Notes under the pieces: generated by a model
Seen by the model: the letters and a program-made list of their open reading frames with translations, nothing else
Database searches by the model: none
Told to the model about the DNA's origin: nothing
Translations under genes and position numbers: made by a program
Shown: positions 8,355-15,408 of the stretch, piece by piece
Layout: every line of letters begins with the position of its first letter
Numbering within the stretch: the stretch's first letter is position 1
Assembly: GCF_050942215.1 (NCBI RefSeq)
Contig: NZ_CP192056.1
Span: 4,774,001 to 4,838,000 of the forward strand
From: Sphaerimonospora sp050942215
GTDB lineage: Bacteria; Actinomycetota; Actinomycetes; Streptosporangiales; Streptosporangiaceae
Direction of reading: 5' to 3'
Length of the DNA stretch: 64,000 nucleotides

Positions 8355-8363
8355 TGCCTTCCT

Positions 8364-9236
8364 CTACCGCCGGGCCGATCTGCGGTTCTTGAGTCTGCGG
8401 CGCAGCATCACCAGCGGTACGGCTCCCGCGAAGCCCGCCAGCACGGGGGCGGCCCCGGCCACGGCTCCGGCGGCCTTCAGCGCGGGCTGGGCGAACGTGT
8501 CGGGAATCGGCAGGACCTGGGCCCGGTCGAACGGCCAGACGATGACGAAGGCGCGCCCGATCACCTGGTCCGCCGGAATCGCACCGCCTCCGGGATCACC
8601 CGTGTGGCGCCGCGAGTCGGAGGAGACGGCGCGGTGGTCGCCCATCACCCACAGCCGCCCGGGCGGCACCGTGACATCGAAGGGCGTATCGGAGGGCGCG
8701 TCTCCCGGGTGCAGGTAGGCCTTCTCGTCCAGCGGCACTCCGTTCACCGTCACGCGACCCTCGCCGTCACAGCACTTCACCTGGTCGCCCGGCAGCCCGA
8801 TGACCCGCTTGATGTAGTCCTTCTCCCCCGGGACCACGCCGAACGCCGTGCCGATCCAGCGGGCGGCCCCGGCGATCGGGTTCGACGGCTCCTCCAACTG
8901 CACCTCGGGATCCCAGGAGTCCACGCCCGAGAACACCACGACGTCGCCACGCTCAATGTCGCGGACGTGGTAGACGAGCTTGTTGACGAGCACGCGGTCG
9001 TTGATCAGCAGGGTGTTCTCCATCGACTCCGACGGAATGTAGAACGCCTGCACGACGAAGGTCTTGATGAGCAGGGCCAGGCCCAGGGCCACCACGACGA
9101 GGACGGGAAGCTCCCGCCAGAACGAGCCCTTCTTCTCTTTGGTACCTTCGGCGCTCTGCTGGATGTCTTCGGCGACCACGTCCACCCCGTCCTCGGCAGG
9201 GGGGCACACGCCGAACCCCTGACCTTCGCTAGTCAA
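8364..9236 (-). CDS. lepB: Signal peptidase I (first of two tandem copies)
   Basis: 290-aa type I signal peptidase. A transmembrane segment (about 43-63) precedes catalytic Ser71 (P-S-E-S-M-E-N-T) and Lys143 (Y-I-K-R-V-I-G). M-G-D-H-R-A-V-S-S-D-S-R matches the conserved box. Unlike its neighbour it has a roughly 30-residue insert before the Lys motif and a second hydrophobic segment near residues 247-275 followed by a basic tail, giving a two-membrane-span topology. The start is a TTG without a clear ribosome site; internal GTG codons at 9209 or 9185 are alternatives. Confidence 0.93.
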   Translation of the reverse strand: MTSEGQGFGVCPPAEDGVDVVAEDIQQSAEGTKEKKGSFWRELPVLVVVALGLALLIKTFVVQAFYIPSESMENTLLINDRVLVNKLVYHVRDIERGDVVVFSGVDSWDPEVQLEEPSNPIAGAARWIGTAFGVVPGEKDYIKRVIGLPGDQVKCCDGEGRVTVNGVPLDEKAYLHPGDAPSDTPFDVTVPPGRLWVMGDHRAVSSDSRRHTGDPGGGAIPADQVIGRAFVIVWPFDRAQVLPIPDTFAQPALKAAGAVAGAAPVLAGFAGAVPLVMLRRRLKNRRSARR

Positions 9237-9292
9237 CGGTGCTGAGCCTAAATGATGTCCGCGGCGACCAGTGGCGTGGACGCGGCATCACC

Positions 9293-9330
9293 GCCAAAAG
9301 AAAGTGGTCCGTACCGATGGCACGGACCAC
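9293..9330 (-). terminator. Intrinsic terminator downstream of rplS
   Basis: On the minus strand, 9-bp perfect arms (9322-9330 pairing with 9304-9312) around a 9-nt loop are followed directly by a T-rich run (TTTCTTTT). This is the textbook layout of a Rho-independent terminator and ends the rpsP-to-rplS operon before lepB. Confidence 0.85.
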
Positions 9331-9347
9331 GATCGACACTCCTTGAC

Positions 9348-9713
9348 CTACTTGGCCGCCGGCGTCGCCTCACGCTTCTCGCGGATGCGGGCCGCCTTGC
9401 CGCGCAGGTCGCGCATGTAGTAGAGCTTCGCCCGGCGGACATCGCCCCGGGTCACCACGACGATCTTCTCGATCACCGGGCTGTGCACCGGGAAGGTCCG
9501 CTCGACGCCGACACCGTAGCTGATCTTGCGAACGGTGAAAGTCTCACGCACCCCGCCGCCCTGTCGACGCAGGACGAACCCCTTGAACACCTGGATACGG
9601 GACCGGTTGCCCTCGACGACGCGGACGTGGACCTCCAGCGTGTCACCCGGGCGGAACGCCGGAACGTCGCTGCGTAGGGCAGCCTTCTCGAGCTCCTGGA
9701 TCTGCGTGTGCAT
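9348..9713 (-). CDS. rplS: 50S ribosomal protein L19
   Basis: 121-aa L19, located at the 30S-50S interface. Family motifs seen: F-R-P-G-D-T-L-E-V-H-V, F-K-G-F-V-L-R-R-Q-G, T-F-T-V-R-K-I-S-Y-G-V-G-V-E-R and A-K-L-Y-Y-M-R-D-L-R-G-K-A-A-R-I. The ATG giving M-H-T-Q-I-Q-E-L matches the family start and has GAGGAA upstream. It is the last gene of the run rpsP-khpA-rimM-trmD-rplS and is followed by a strong terminator. Confidence 0.97.
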   Translation of the reverse strand: MHTQIQELEKAALRSDVPAFRPGDTLEVHVRVVEGNRSRIQVFKGFVLRRQGGGVRETFTVRKISYGVGVERTFPVHSPVIEKIVVVTRGDVRRAKLYYMRDLRGKAARIREKREATPAAK

Positions 9714-9874
9714 GGCGGCGGTTCCTCGCTGACATGGGCACGCGGAGGTCCACCCGGCCGGGCCGACGAGGCTCGGCGACGAGGGGGACACGCGCGCTTG
9801 GCTTGATTTACGTCCGGTTCTGCTGCGGCCGGGACCGGGCCGCACCCGGCCACCAGAAAAGCGGCAGCAGCGTC

Positions 9875-10699
9875 TTAGTTTGCCACATCATGAGGCCGCG
9901 CGCGAAACGAGACTCCGCAAGCGGTCCCGAACTCCGCCAGGATCTTCCGGTCGTCCTTGTCCAATCCGGCCGGATCGAGCCTGTCGACCAGCTCGGGCCG
10001 CTTCTCCAGCGTGCGCCGGAGGGCCTGGTCGCGCCGCCAGCGGGCGATCTTCCCGTGGTGGCCGGACAGCAGGATCTCGGGCACCTCGTGACCACGCCAC
10101 ACGGGCGGCTTGGTGTAGACCGGGCCCTCCAGGAGATTGGCCATCGGTCCGGGGGCGAAGGAGTCGTCGGCGACCGATCGGGCGTTTCCGAGAACGCCGG
10201 GCAGCAGTCGCCCCACGGCCTCGACGATCACGAGGACGGCCGCCTCGCCGCCCGCGAGCACGTAATCGCCGATGCTCACCTCGTCGACACGCAGGCGGGA
10301 GCCGTACTCGGCGGCGACGCGGGAGTCGATGCCCTCGTAGCGGGCGGGTGTGAACAGCAGCCAGGGCTCGTCGGCGTATTCGATGGCCGTCTCCTGGGTG
10401 AACGGACGGCCGCTCGGCGTCGGCACGATCATCCTGGGCGCACCTGCCGGCACGCCCAGCGCCGATCGGCCTTCCGAGATCACCGCGTCGATGGCCTCGC
10501 CCCAGATCTCCGGCTTCATCACCATGCCGGGGCCACCGCCGTACGGCGTGTCGTCCACGGTCTTGTGGACGTCGCGGGTCCAGTCACGCAGCTGGTGGAG
10601 ACGGATCTCGAGGATGCCCCGCTCCCGCGCCTTGCCCACCAGCGACACATCGAGCGGAGCGAAGTATTCGGGAAAGATCGAGATGATGTCGACGCGCAT
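9875..10699 (-). CDS. trmD: tRNA (guanine37-N1)-methyltransferase
   Basis: 274-aa SPOUT-class enzyme that methylates G37 of tRNAs to prevent frameshifting, using S-adenosylmethionine. It shows M-R-V-D-I-I-S-I-F-P-E-Y at the start, the P-Y-G-G-G-P-G-M-V motif, and the knot segment Y-E-G-I-D-S-R-V with S-I-G-D-Y-V-L-A-G-G-E. The C-terminal domain is slightly longer than in E. coli. It sits 28 nt downstream of rimM in the conserved operon. Confidence 0.97.
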   Translation of the reverse strand: MRVDIISIFPEYFAPLDVSLVGKARERGILEIRLHQLRDWTRDVHKTVDDTPYGGGPGMVMKPEIWGEAIDAVISEGRSALGVPAGAPRMIVPTPSGRPFTQETAIEYADEPWLLFTPARYEGIDSRVAAEYGSRLRVDEVSIGDYVLAGGEAAVLVIVEAVGRLLPGVLGNARSVADDSFAPGPMANLLEGPVYTKPPVWRGHEVPEILLSGHHGKIARWRRDQALRRTLEKRPELVDRLDPAGLDKDDRKILAEFGTACGVSFRARPHDVAN

Positions 10700-10727
10700 G
10701 CGTGGCCTCCTCCTGCTCGCCGTCGCC

Positions 10728-11246
10728 CTACTCGGTCTCGCCGAGATCGAACAGGCCGGGCGGCGCGTCGACGACCAGGACGCCCCGGTCGAGATCGACC
10801 TCGGGGACGAGCGCCTTGACGAACGGAACGTAGGCGTCGCTCCGCTCGGGACGGCGGACCACGAGAAGGTCCTGTCCGTGGTGGAGAACCTCGGCGACCT
10901 CGCCGACCCGCTCGCCGGCCACGGTCACCACCGCCAAACCGATGAGCTCGTGATCGCGGAACTCGTCGGGGTCGGCGGATCTCGGCACGTCGGCGGAATC
11001 GATGACGAGCAGCGTGCCCCGCAGTTCCTCGGCGGCGTCGCGGTCGGTCACGCCGGCCACGGCCAGCAGCAGGCTCCCCTTGTGCCAGCGTGCTCCCTCG
11101 ACCGTCAGCGGCCCGGCTTCCGCCGGGTCGGTGGCGAGCGCCGTACCGGGGGCGAAGCGCACGTCGGGGTCGTCGGTGCGCACCTCGACGGTGACCTCGC
11201 CCCGCACGCCGTGCGGCCGGCCGATCCTGCCCACCACGAGCTGCAC
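10728..11246 (-). CDS. rimM: Ribosome maturation factor RimM
   Basis: 172-aa 16S rRNA processing factor that binds S19 during 30S assembly. The N-terminal RimM domain begins M-Q-L-V-V-G-R-I-G-R-P-H-G-V-R-G-E-V. The C-terminal PRC-barrel includes D-L-L-V-V-R and the end P-P-G-L-F-D-L. Position between khpA and trmD is the conserved order. Confidence 0.96.
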   Translation of the reverse strand: MQLVVGRIGRPHGVRGEVTVEVRTDDPDVRFAPGTALATDPAEAGPLTVEGARWHKGSLLLAVAGVTDRDAAEELRGTLLVIDSADVPRSADPDEFRDHELIGLAVVTVAGERVGEVAEVLHHGQDLLVVRRPERSDAYVPFVKALVPEVDLDRGVLVVDAPPGLFDLGETE

Positions 11247-11334
11247 TTGTCGCCTTCCTTCAGCAACGAATCTCGCCCGGCGCCCCCGTCCGGGACCGGG
11301 CCTCGCCCGGGAACCGGACCCCCGGGAGCGAAGC

Positions 11335-11358
11335 GGGGGACCCCGTGCGGGGTCCCCC
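11335..11358. terminator. Strong GC hairpin between khpA and rimM
   Basis: A perfect hairpin with 10-bp arms (GGGGGACCCC) and a 4-nt loop lies in the 202-nt gap between khpA and rimM. There is no T-run on either side. It could attenuate transcription into rimM-trmD-rplS, lowering expression relative to rpsP. Symmetric structure gives no strand preference. Confidence 0.5.
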
Positions 11359-11448
11359 GTCAGGTCGTCCTCAGCGGACCCCAGGTCGTGTCCCGTAGAT
11401 CTTCCTGCCCGCCGCGGCCGACCGGATGGCCTCTCGCCACGGCGAAGA

Positions 11449-11697
11449 TCAGCGGGACACCGCCTCGTCCAGATCGACCAGGTCGATCCGTACGTACCTG
11501 CCCTGGGACAGCCCGTTCACGACCGTGCGCAGTGCCCTGGCCGTACGGCCGCCACGGCCTATGACCTTGCCGAGATCTTCCGGATGGACCCGGACCTCGA
11601 GGACGCGCCCGGTACGGATGCGTCGCGCGCGGACCCGGACGTCGTCAGGATGTTCGACGATGCCCTTGACCAGATGCTCGAGGGCCTCCTCGAGCAT
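11449..11697 (-). CDS. khpA: KH-domain RNA-binding protein KhpA
   Basis: 82-aa single KH domain with the GxxG loop seen as K-V-I-G-R-G-G-R-T-A. KhpA binds RNA, in several bacteria together with KhpB/Jag, and influences envelope growth. Its ATG is 1 nt after the rpsP stop, so it is co-translated with S16. Length and position match the family. Confidence 0.93.
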   Translation of the reverse strand: MLEEALEHLVKGIVEHPDDVRVRARRIRTGRVLEVRVHPEDLGKVIGRGGRTARALRTVVNGLSQGRYVRIDLVDLDEAVSR

Positions 11698-11698
11698 C

Positions 11699-12166
11699 TC
11701 AGGCCTCGCCTTCCGGCTTCTCCTCGGCGGCCGGCGCCTGGGCTGCCGGGGCCTCGGCTGTCGCTTCGGCCTTGGCGGGCCTCCTGGTCTTCTTCTGGGT
11801 GGTCGCGGCGCCGGTGTCGCCGGTCAGCGTCTCCTTGGCCGCGGCCTCGTAGGCGGCGTGGCGATCGGGCTTGGGCTCGGCCACCTGCAGCGGCGTCGCC
11901 GGAGCGGGCTCGCCCTTGAACTTCTGCCAGTCGCCGGTCAGCTTGAAGATCTTGAGAACCGGGTCGGTCGGCTGCGCGCCGACACCCAGCCAGTACTGCG
12001 CCCGCTCGGAGTTCACCTCGATGCGCGAGGGGTGCTCCTTCGGGTGGTACAGGCCGATCTCCTCGATCGCACGGCCGTCGCGCTTGCTCCGGCTGTCGGC
12101 GACGACGATGCGGTACTGCGGGTTGCGGATCATCCCGAGCCGCTTGAGCTTGATCTTGACTGCCAC
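11699..12166 (-). CDS. rpsP: 30S ribosomal protein S16
   Basis: 155-aa S16 starting M-A-V-K-I-K-L-K-R-L-G, with R-I-V-V-A-D-S-R-S-K-R-D-G-R and E-I-G-L-Y-H-P. The core ends near residue 85. A long Ala/Glu/Lys-rich, low-complexity tail (about 85-155) follows and is typical of actinobacterial S16. It is the first gene of the rpsP-rplS operon. Confidence 0.97.
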   Translation of the reverse strand: MAVKIKLKRLGMIRNPQYRIVVADSRSKRDGRAIEEIGLYHPKEHPSRIEVNSERAQYWLGVGAQPTDPVLKIFKLTGDWQKFKGEPAPATPLQVAEPKPDRHAAYEAAAKETLTGDTGAATTQKKTRRPAKAEATAEAPAAQAPAAEEKPEGEA

Positions 12167-12371
12167 GAGTGTGGTCTCTCCTGCATTAGAGCGTGGGTGA
12201 GCGGTGTCTCATCGAGTGGGGCACGATGTGAACCCGCCCGAGGGACAGACGCGACCGGCGGGGGTGAGAGGGCACCCGCCTGGCCACGATGTTCCAGCCT
12301 GCCATTCTGCCAGATGGCCGGGGATGCTCGGGCATCTCCTCGCCATCATGGCGTTCACGCCGGATGGCGCG

Positions 12372-13922
12372 TCAGTTCTGGCCCGGCAGCTTGAACTTCG
12401 ATGGGTCGAAGCCCGGCGGGAGTTCCAGGCCCGGGGGCAGCTGCCCGGCGCCGAGGTTACCGAGGGCGCCCATGCCCTTCGGCAGCGAGGGCGTGCCTCC
12501 CTTGCCGGAGGCGGTCTTTCCGCGCGCCGCCTTGCGGGGGTCGCCGCTGACGCGCCGGCCCTTCTTTGCCTTCTGCGACTTCTGTCCCTTGCCCCGGCCC
12601 GGCATGCCGGGGATGCCCAGTCCCTGGGTCATCCGCTTCATCATCTTCTGCGCCTCGAAGAAGCGGACGACGAGGTTGCTGACCTCTGTGACGGTGACCC
12701 CGGAGCCCTTGGCGATGCGGGCCCGCCGCGAGCCATTGATGATCTTCGGCTCCCTGCGCTCCCCGGGGGTCATGGAGCGGATGATGGCGGCGATGCGGTC
12801 GAGGTCCCGGTCATCGACCTGGTTGAGCTGATCGCGCATCTGCCCCATGCCCGGCATCATGCCGAGCAGGTTCTTGATGGGGCCCATCCGGCGGACCATC
12901 ATCATCTGCTCGAGGAAGTCGTCGAGCGTGAAGTCGTCACCGGAGGCGAGCTTGCCCGCCATCTTGGCGGCTTCCTGCTCGTCGAAGGTCTTCTGCGCCT
13001 GCTCGATCAGGGTGAGGATGTCGCCCATGTCGAGGATCCGGCCCGCCATCCGGTCCGGGTGGAAGGCGTCGAAGTCCTCGAGCTTCTCGCCGGTGGAAGC
13101 GAACATGATCGGACGGCCGGTGACGTGCCGGACCGACAGCGCGGCACCGCCCCTGGCGTCGCCGTCGAGCTTGGTCAGCACGACGCCGTCGAAGCCGACC
13201 CCCTCCATGAACGCCTGAGCCGTGCTCACCGCGTCCTGGCCGATCATCGCGTCGACCACGAACAGCACCTCGTCCGGGCTGATCGCGTCGCGGATGTCCG
13301 CCGCCTGCCGCATGAGCTGCTCGTCGATGCCAAGCCGTCCGGCGGTGTCGACGATGACGACGTCGTGCTGGCGGCGCCGGGCGTGGTCGATCGACTCCCT
13401 GGCCACCTCGACGGGATCGCCGACGCCGTTGCCCGGCTGGGGCGCGAAGACGGCCACCTCGGCACGCTCGGCCATGACCGAAAGCTGCTGTACGGCGTTG
13501 GGCCGCTGAAGGTCGCACGCCACGAGCAGCGGAGCGTGGCCCTGGTCGCGCAGCCACTTGGCCAGCTTGCCGGCGAGCGTGGTCTTGCCCGATCCCTGAA
13601 GACCGGCGAGCATGATGACGGTCGGCGGGGTCTTGGCGTGGCGCAGCCTGCGCGTCTCACCGCCCAGCACCCCGATCAGCTCGTCATTGACGATCTTCAC
13701 GACCTGCTGGGCGGGGTTGAGCGCCTGGGAGACCTCGGCTCCGCGCGCCCGTTCCTTGACCCGGGCCACGAAGTCCTTCACCACCGGCAGCGCGACATCG
13801 GCCTCGAGCAGGGCGATGCGGATCTCGCGGCAGGTCGCGTCGATGTCGGCGTCGGAAAGCCTGCCCTTGGACCTAAGGGAGGAGAAGACCGAAGTCAGCC
13901 GGTCGGAAAGCGTCTCGAACAC
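12372..13922 (-). CDS. ffh: Signal recognition particle protein Ffh
   Basis: 516-aa SRP54 homologue that, with 4.5S RNA, targets nascent membrane proteins to FtsY. The N domain is followed by the GTPase G domain: P-loop L-Q-G-S-G-K-T-T near residue 105, D-T-A-G-R-L, and T-K-L-D-G-D. The Met-rich M domain (about 325-450) contains M-M-M-V-R-R-M-G and G-M-M-P-G-M-G. The C-terminus ends in a Gly/Pro/Leu-rich tail. Gene order ffh-rpsP is conserved. Confidence 0.97.
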   Translation of the reverse strand: MFETLSDRLTSVFSSLRSKGRLSDADIDATCREIRIALLEADVALPVVKDFVARVKERARGAEVSQALNPAQQVVKIVNDELIGVLGGETRRLRHAKTPPTVIMLAGLQGSGKTTLAGKLAKWLRDQGHAPLLVACDLQRPNAVQQLSVMAERAEVAVFAPQPGNGVGDPVEVARESIDHARRRQHDVVIVDTAGRLGIDEQLMRQAADIRDAISPDEVLFVVDAMIGQDAVSTAQAFMEGVGFDGVVLTKLDGDARGGAALSVRHVTGRPIMFASTGEKLEDFDAFHPDRMAGRILDMGDILTLIEQAQKTFDEQEAAKMAGKLASGDDFTLDDFLEQMMMVRRMGPIKNLLGMMPGMGQMRDQLNQVDDRDLDRIAAIIRSMTPGERREPKIINGSRRARIAKGSGVTVTEVSNLVVRFFEAQKMMKRMTQGLGIPGMPGRGKGQKSQKAKKGRRVSGDPRKAARGKTASGKGGTPSLPKGMGALGNLGAGQLPPGLELPPGFDPSKFKLPGQN

Positions 13923-14016
13923 GTGAGTGGCCAGCCCTCGAAGCGATTGGACGGGTGAATGGACCGGGCTCCAGCCTATCCGGCTCCGCGGCCTCCGCGC
14001 CCGCCCGCGCGCCCGC

Positions 14017-14616
14017 TCATCGGCCGGGCGCCCCGACGTGCGTGGTGAGGGCGTGCTCGACCAGAGTGATCAACGCTCTCTTGACCGACTCCCGATCACG
14101 CGCGTCCGTACGCACGATCGGAATATGCGACCCCAGCGTCATCGCCTCCCGAATCTCCTCCTCACCATGAGGAAACCGCCCATCGAAGCCGTTGATCCCC
14201 ACCACGAACGGCAACCGCGCCTCCTCGAAATAATCCACAGCGGGAAAACTATCGGCCAGCCGCCGCGTATCCACCAGCACCACCGCACCGATCGCCCCCC
14301 GCACCAGGTCATCCCACATGAACCAGAACCGATGCTGCCCCGGCGTCCCGAACAAATACAAGATCAAATCACGGTCCAGCGACACCCGCCCGAAATCCAT
14401 CGCCACCGTCGTCGTCGTCTTATGCGGAACCAACCCCACATCGTCCACACCCGCCGACGCATCGGTCATCACCGCCTCCGTCGTCAACGGCATGATCTCC
14501 GACACCGCCCCCACGAACGTCGTCTTCCCCACACCGAAACCACCCGCAACGACGATCTTCGTCGACGTCAGCCCCCGGCCGGAACCGGCCGCGTCTCTAG
14601 AGCCTGCGAAGTCCAC
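14017..14616 (-). CDS. cvnD: Conservon 1 small GTPase CvnD (ATP/GTP-binding protein)
   Basis: 199-aa Ras-like GTPase of the conservon type. P-loop G-G-F-G-V-G-K-T-T is near residue 28 and switch II F-G-T-P-G-Q-H-R is present. The usual NKxD guanine-specificity motif is replaced by N-G-F-D. The GTG start overlaps the cvnC stop region by 20 nt, as is common in conservons. In Streptomyces these GTPases act downstream of the CvnA kinase in signalling for antibiotic production and development. Most of the gene is identical at DNA level to the copy at 22968-23576; only the C-terminal end differs. Confidence 0.93.
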   Translation of the reverse strand: MDFAGSRDAAGSGRGLTSTKIVVAGGFGVGKTTFVGAVSEIMPLTTEAVMTDASAGVDDVGLVPHKTTTTVAMDFGRVSLDRDLILYLFGTPGQHRFWFMWDDLVRGAIGAVVLVDTRRLADSFPAVDYFEEARLPFVVGINGFDGRFPHGEEEIREAMTLGSHIPIVRTDARDRESVKRALITLVEHALTTHVGAPGR

Positions 14617-14790
14617 TGAGCACCCTCTCCAGCAAAGTCACATCCGGCTTGCCCGCATCCAGCTGCGGCTGATGCACCTGCACCAACCCCTCAGCCGCCA
14701 TGTCCGCGATGACCACACGCACCACACCCAGCGGAATCCGCAACAACGCGGACACCTCCGCCACCGACCGCACCTGACGGCACAGCGAGC
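14034..14790 (-). repeat. 757-bp direct repeat, copy 1 (matches 22994-23750)
   Basis: Line-by-line reading shows no difference between 14034-14790 and 22994-23750. The block spans nearly all of cvnD and the 3' half of cvnC. Sequence outside it diverges sharply at both edges, even inside cvnC, which suggests gene conversion or a very recent duplication. Confidence 0.93.
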
Positions 14791-14980
14791 TGATCGCGCG
14801 GTACTCGGGCGGGCGGCCGGACAGATCGAAGTGTGCCGTGGTCGCCGACGACACCAGCGCCTCGATCGCGAGCTGCATGCGCGGGGTCGTGCGCCCTCCG
14901 GTCACGGTGAAGGGGCGGACCGGGGACGCGGGCTCCTGGGGGATCGGGGCGCCGCCGTGCGGCTGCCCCCACGGGTCCAC
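14597..14980 (-). CDS. cvnC: Conservon 1 DUF742 protein CvnC
   Basis: 127-aa DUF742 protein with a winged-helix-like fold. Motifs: R-P-F-T-V-T-G-G-R-T near the N-terminus, C-R-Q-V-R-S-V-A-E-V-S-A-L-L-R-I-P-L-G-V and a C-terminus L-E-R-V-L-S-G-L-R-R-L. I chose the GTG at 14980, which has GGAGG 5 nt upstream; the GTG at 14986 overlaps the cvnB stop but sits on the ribosome site. Residues after about 65 match copy 2 exactly, while the N-terminal third differs. Confidence 0.9.
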   Translation of the reverse strand: MDPWGQPHGGAPIPQEPASPVRPFTVTGGRTTPRMQLAIEALVSSATTAHFDLSGRPPEYRAISSLCRQVRSVAEVSALLRIPLGVVRVVIADMAAEGLVQVHQPQLDAGKPDVTLLERVLSGLRRL

Positions 14981-14982
14981 CG

Positions 14983-15408
14983 TCACCTCCGCGAGTGGGA
15001 CGACTGGAGCTCGGCGCGCAGCGCCGGCGTGAGCACCTGTCCCGCTCGATCCACCAGCAACGTCATCTGATAAGCCACGAGCCCGAGGTCCGAGTCCGGC
15101 GCGGCCAGCACGGCCAGGCACGACCCGTCGCTGATCGACATGATCAGCAGCAGCCCGCGCTGCATCTCCACGACCGTCTGCGTCACCGCACCGCCCTCGA
15201 ACACCCGGGAGGCGCCCTGCGTCAGACTGATCAAACCCGCCGCCACCGCAGCCAGCTGATCGGCCCGGTCGGGCGGGAAGCCGTCGGAATAGGCCAGTGG
15301 CAGACCGTCGGCCGCCACGACGACCGCATGCGCCACGCCCGGCACCGAGCCGACGAAGTCGCTGATCAACCAGTTGAGCCCGCGCGCGGCCTGACTCATC
15401 TCCATCAT
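14983..15408 (-). CDS. cvnB: Conservon 1 roadblock/LC7 protein CvnB
   Basis: 141-aa roadblock/LC7 domain protein, the likely regulator or GAP-like partner of CvnD. It reads N-W-L-I-S-D-F-V, then H-A-V-V-V-A-A-D-G-L-P and R-A-D-Q-L-A-A-V-A-A-G-L, all family features. The start overlaps the cvnA stop by 4 nt (ATGA). The central 155 bp (15113-15267) is identical to conservon 2. Confidence 0.93.
   Translation of the reverse strand: MMEMSQAARGLNWLISDFVGSVPGVAHAVVVAADGLPLAYSDGFPPDRADQLAAVAAGLISLTQGASRVFEGGAVTQTVVEMQRGLLLIMSISDGSCLAVLAAPDSDLGLVAYQMTLLVDRAGQVLTPALRAELQSSHSRR
15113..15267 (-). repeat. 155-bp identical block inside cvnB (matches 24177-24331)
   Basis: A second tract with no visible difference between conservons 1 and 2, at offset 9064 compared with 8960 for the larger block. 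Flanking cvnB sequence differs at many positions. It supports patchy gene conversion rather than a single recent whole-operon duplication. Confidence 0.85.

Noticed and set aside
12204..13958. Long open frame on the plus strand across ffh
   Set aside because: It mirrors ffh codons in a high-GC genome; the predicted protein is rich in His, Arg and Asp and matches no family, whereas ffh on the minus strand is unmistakable.
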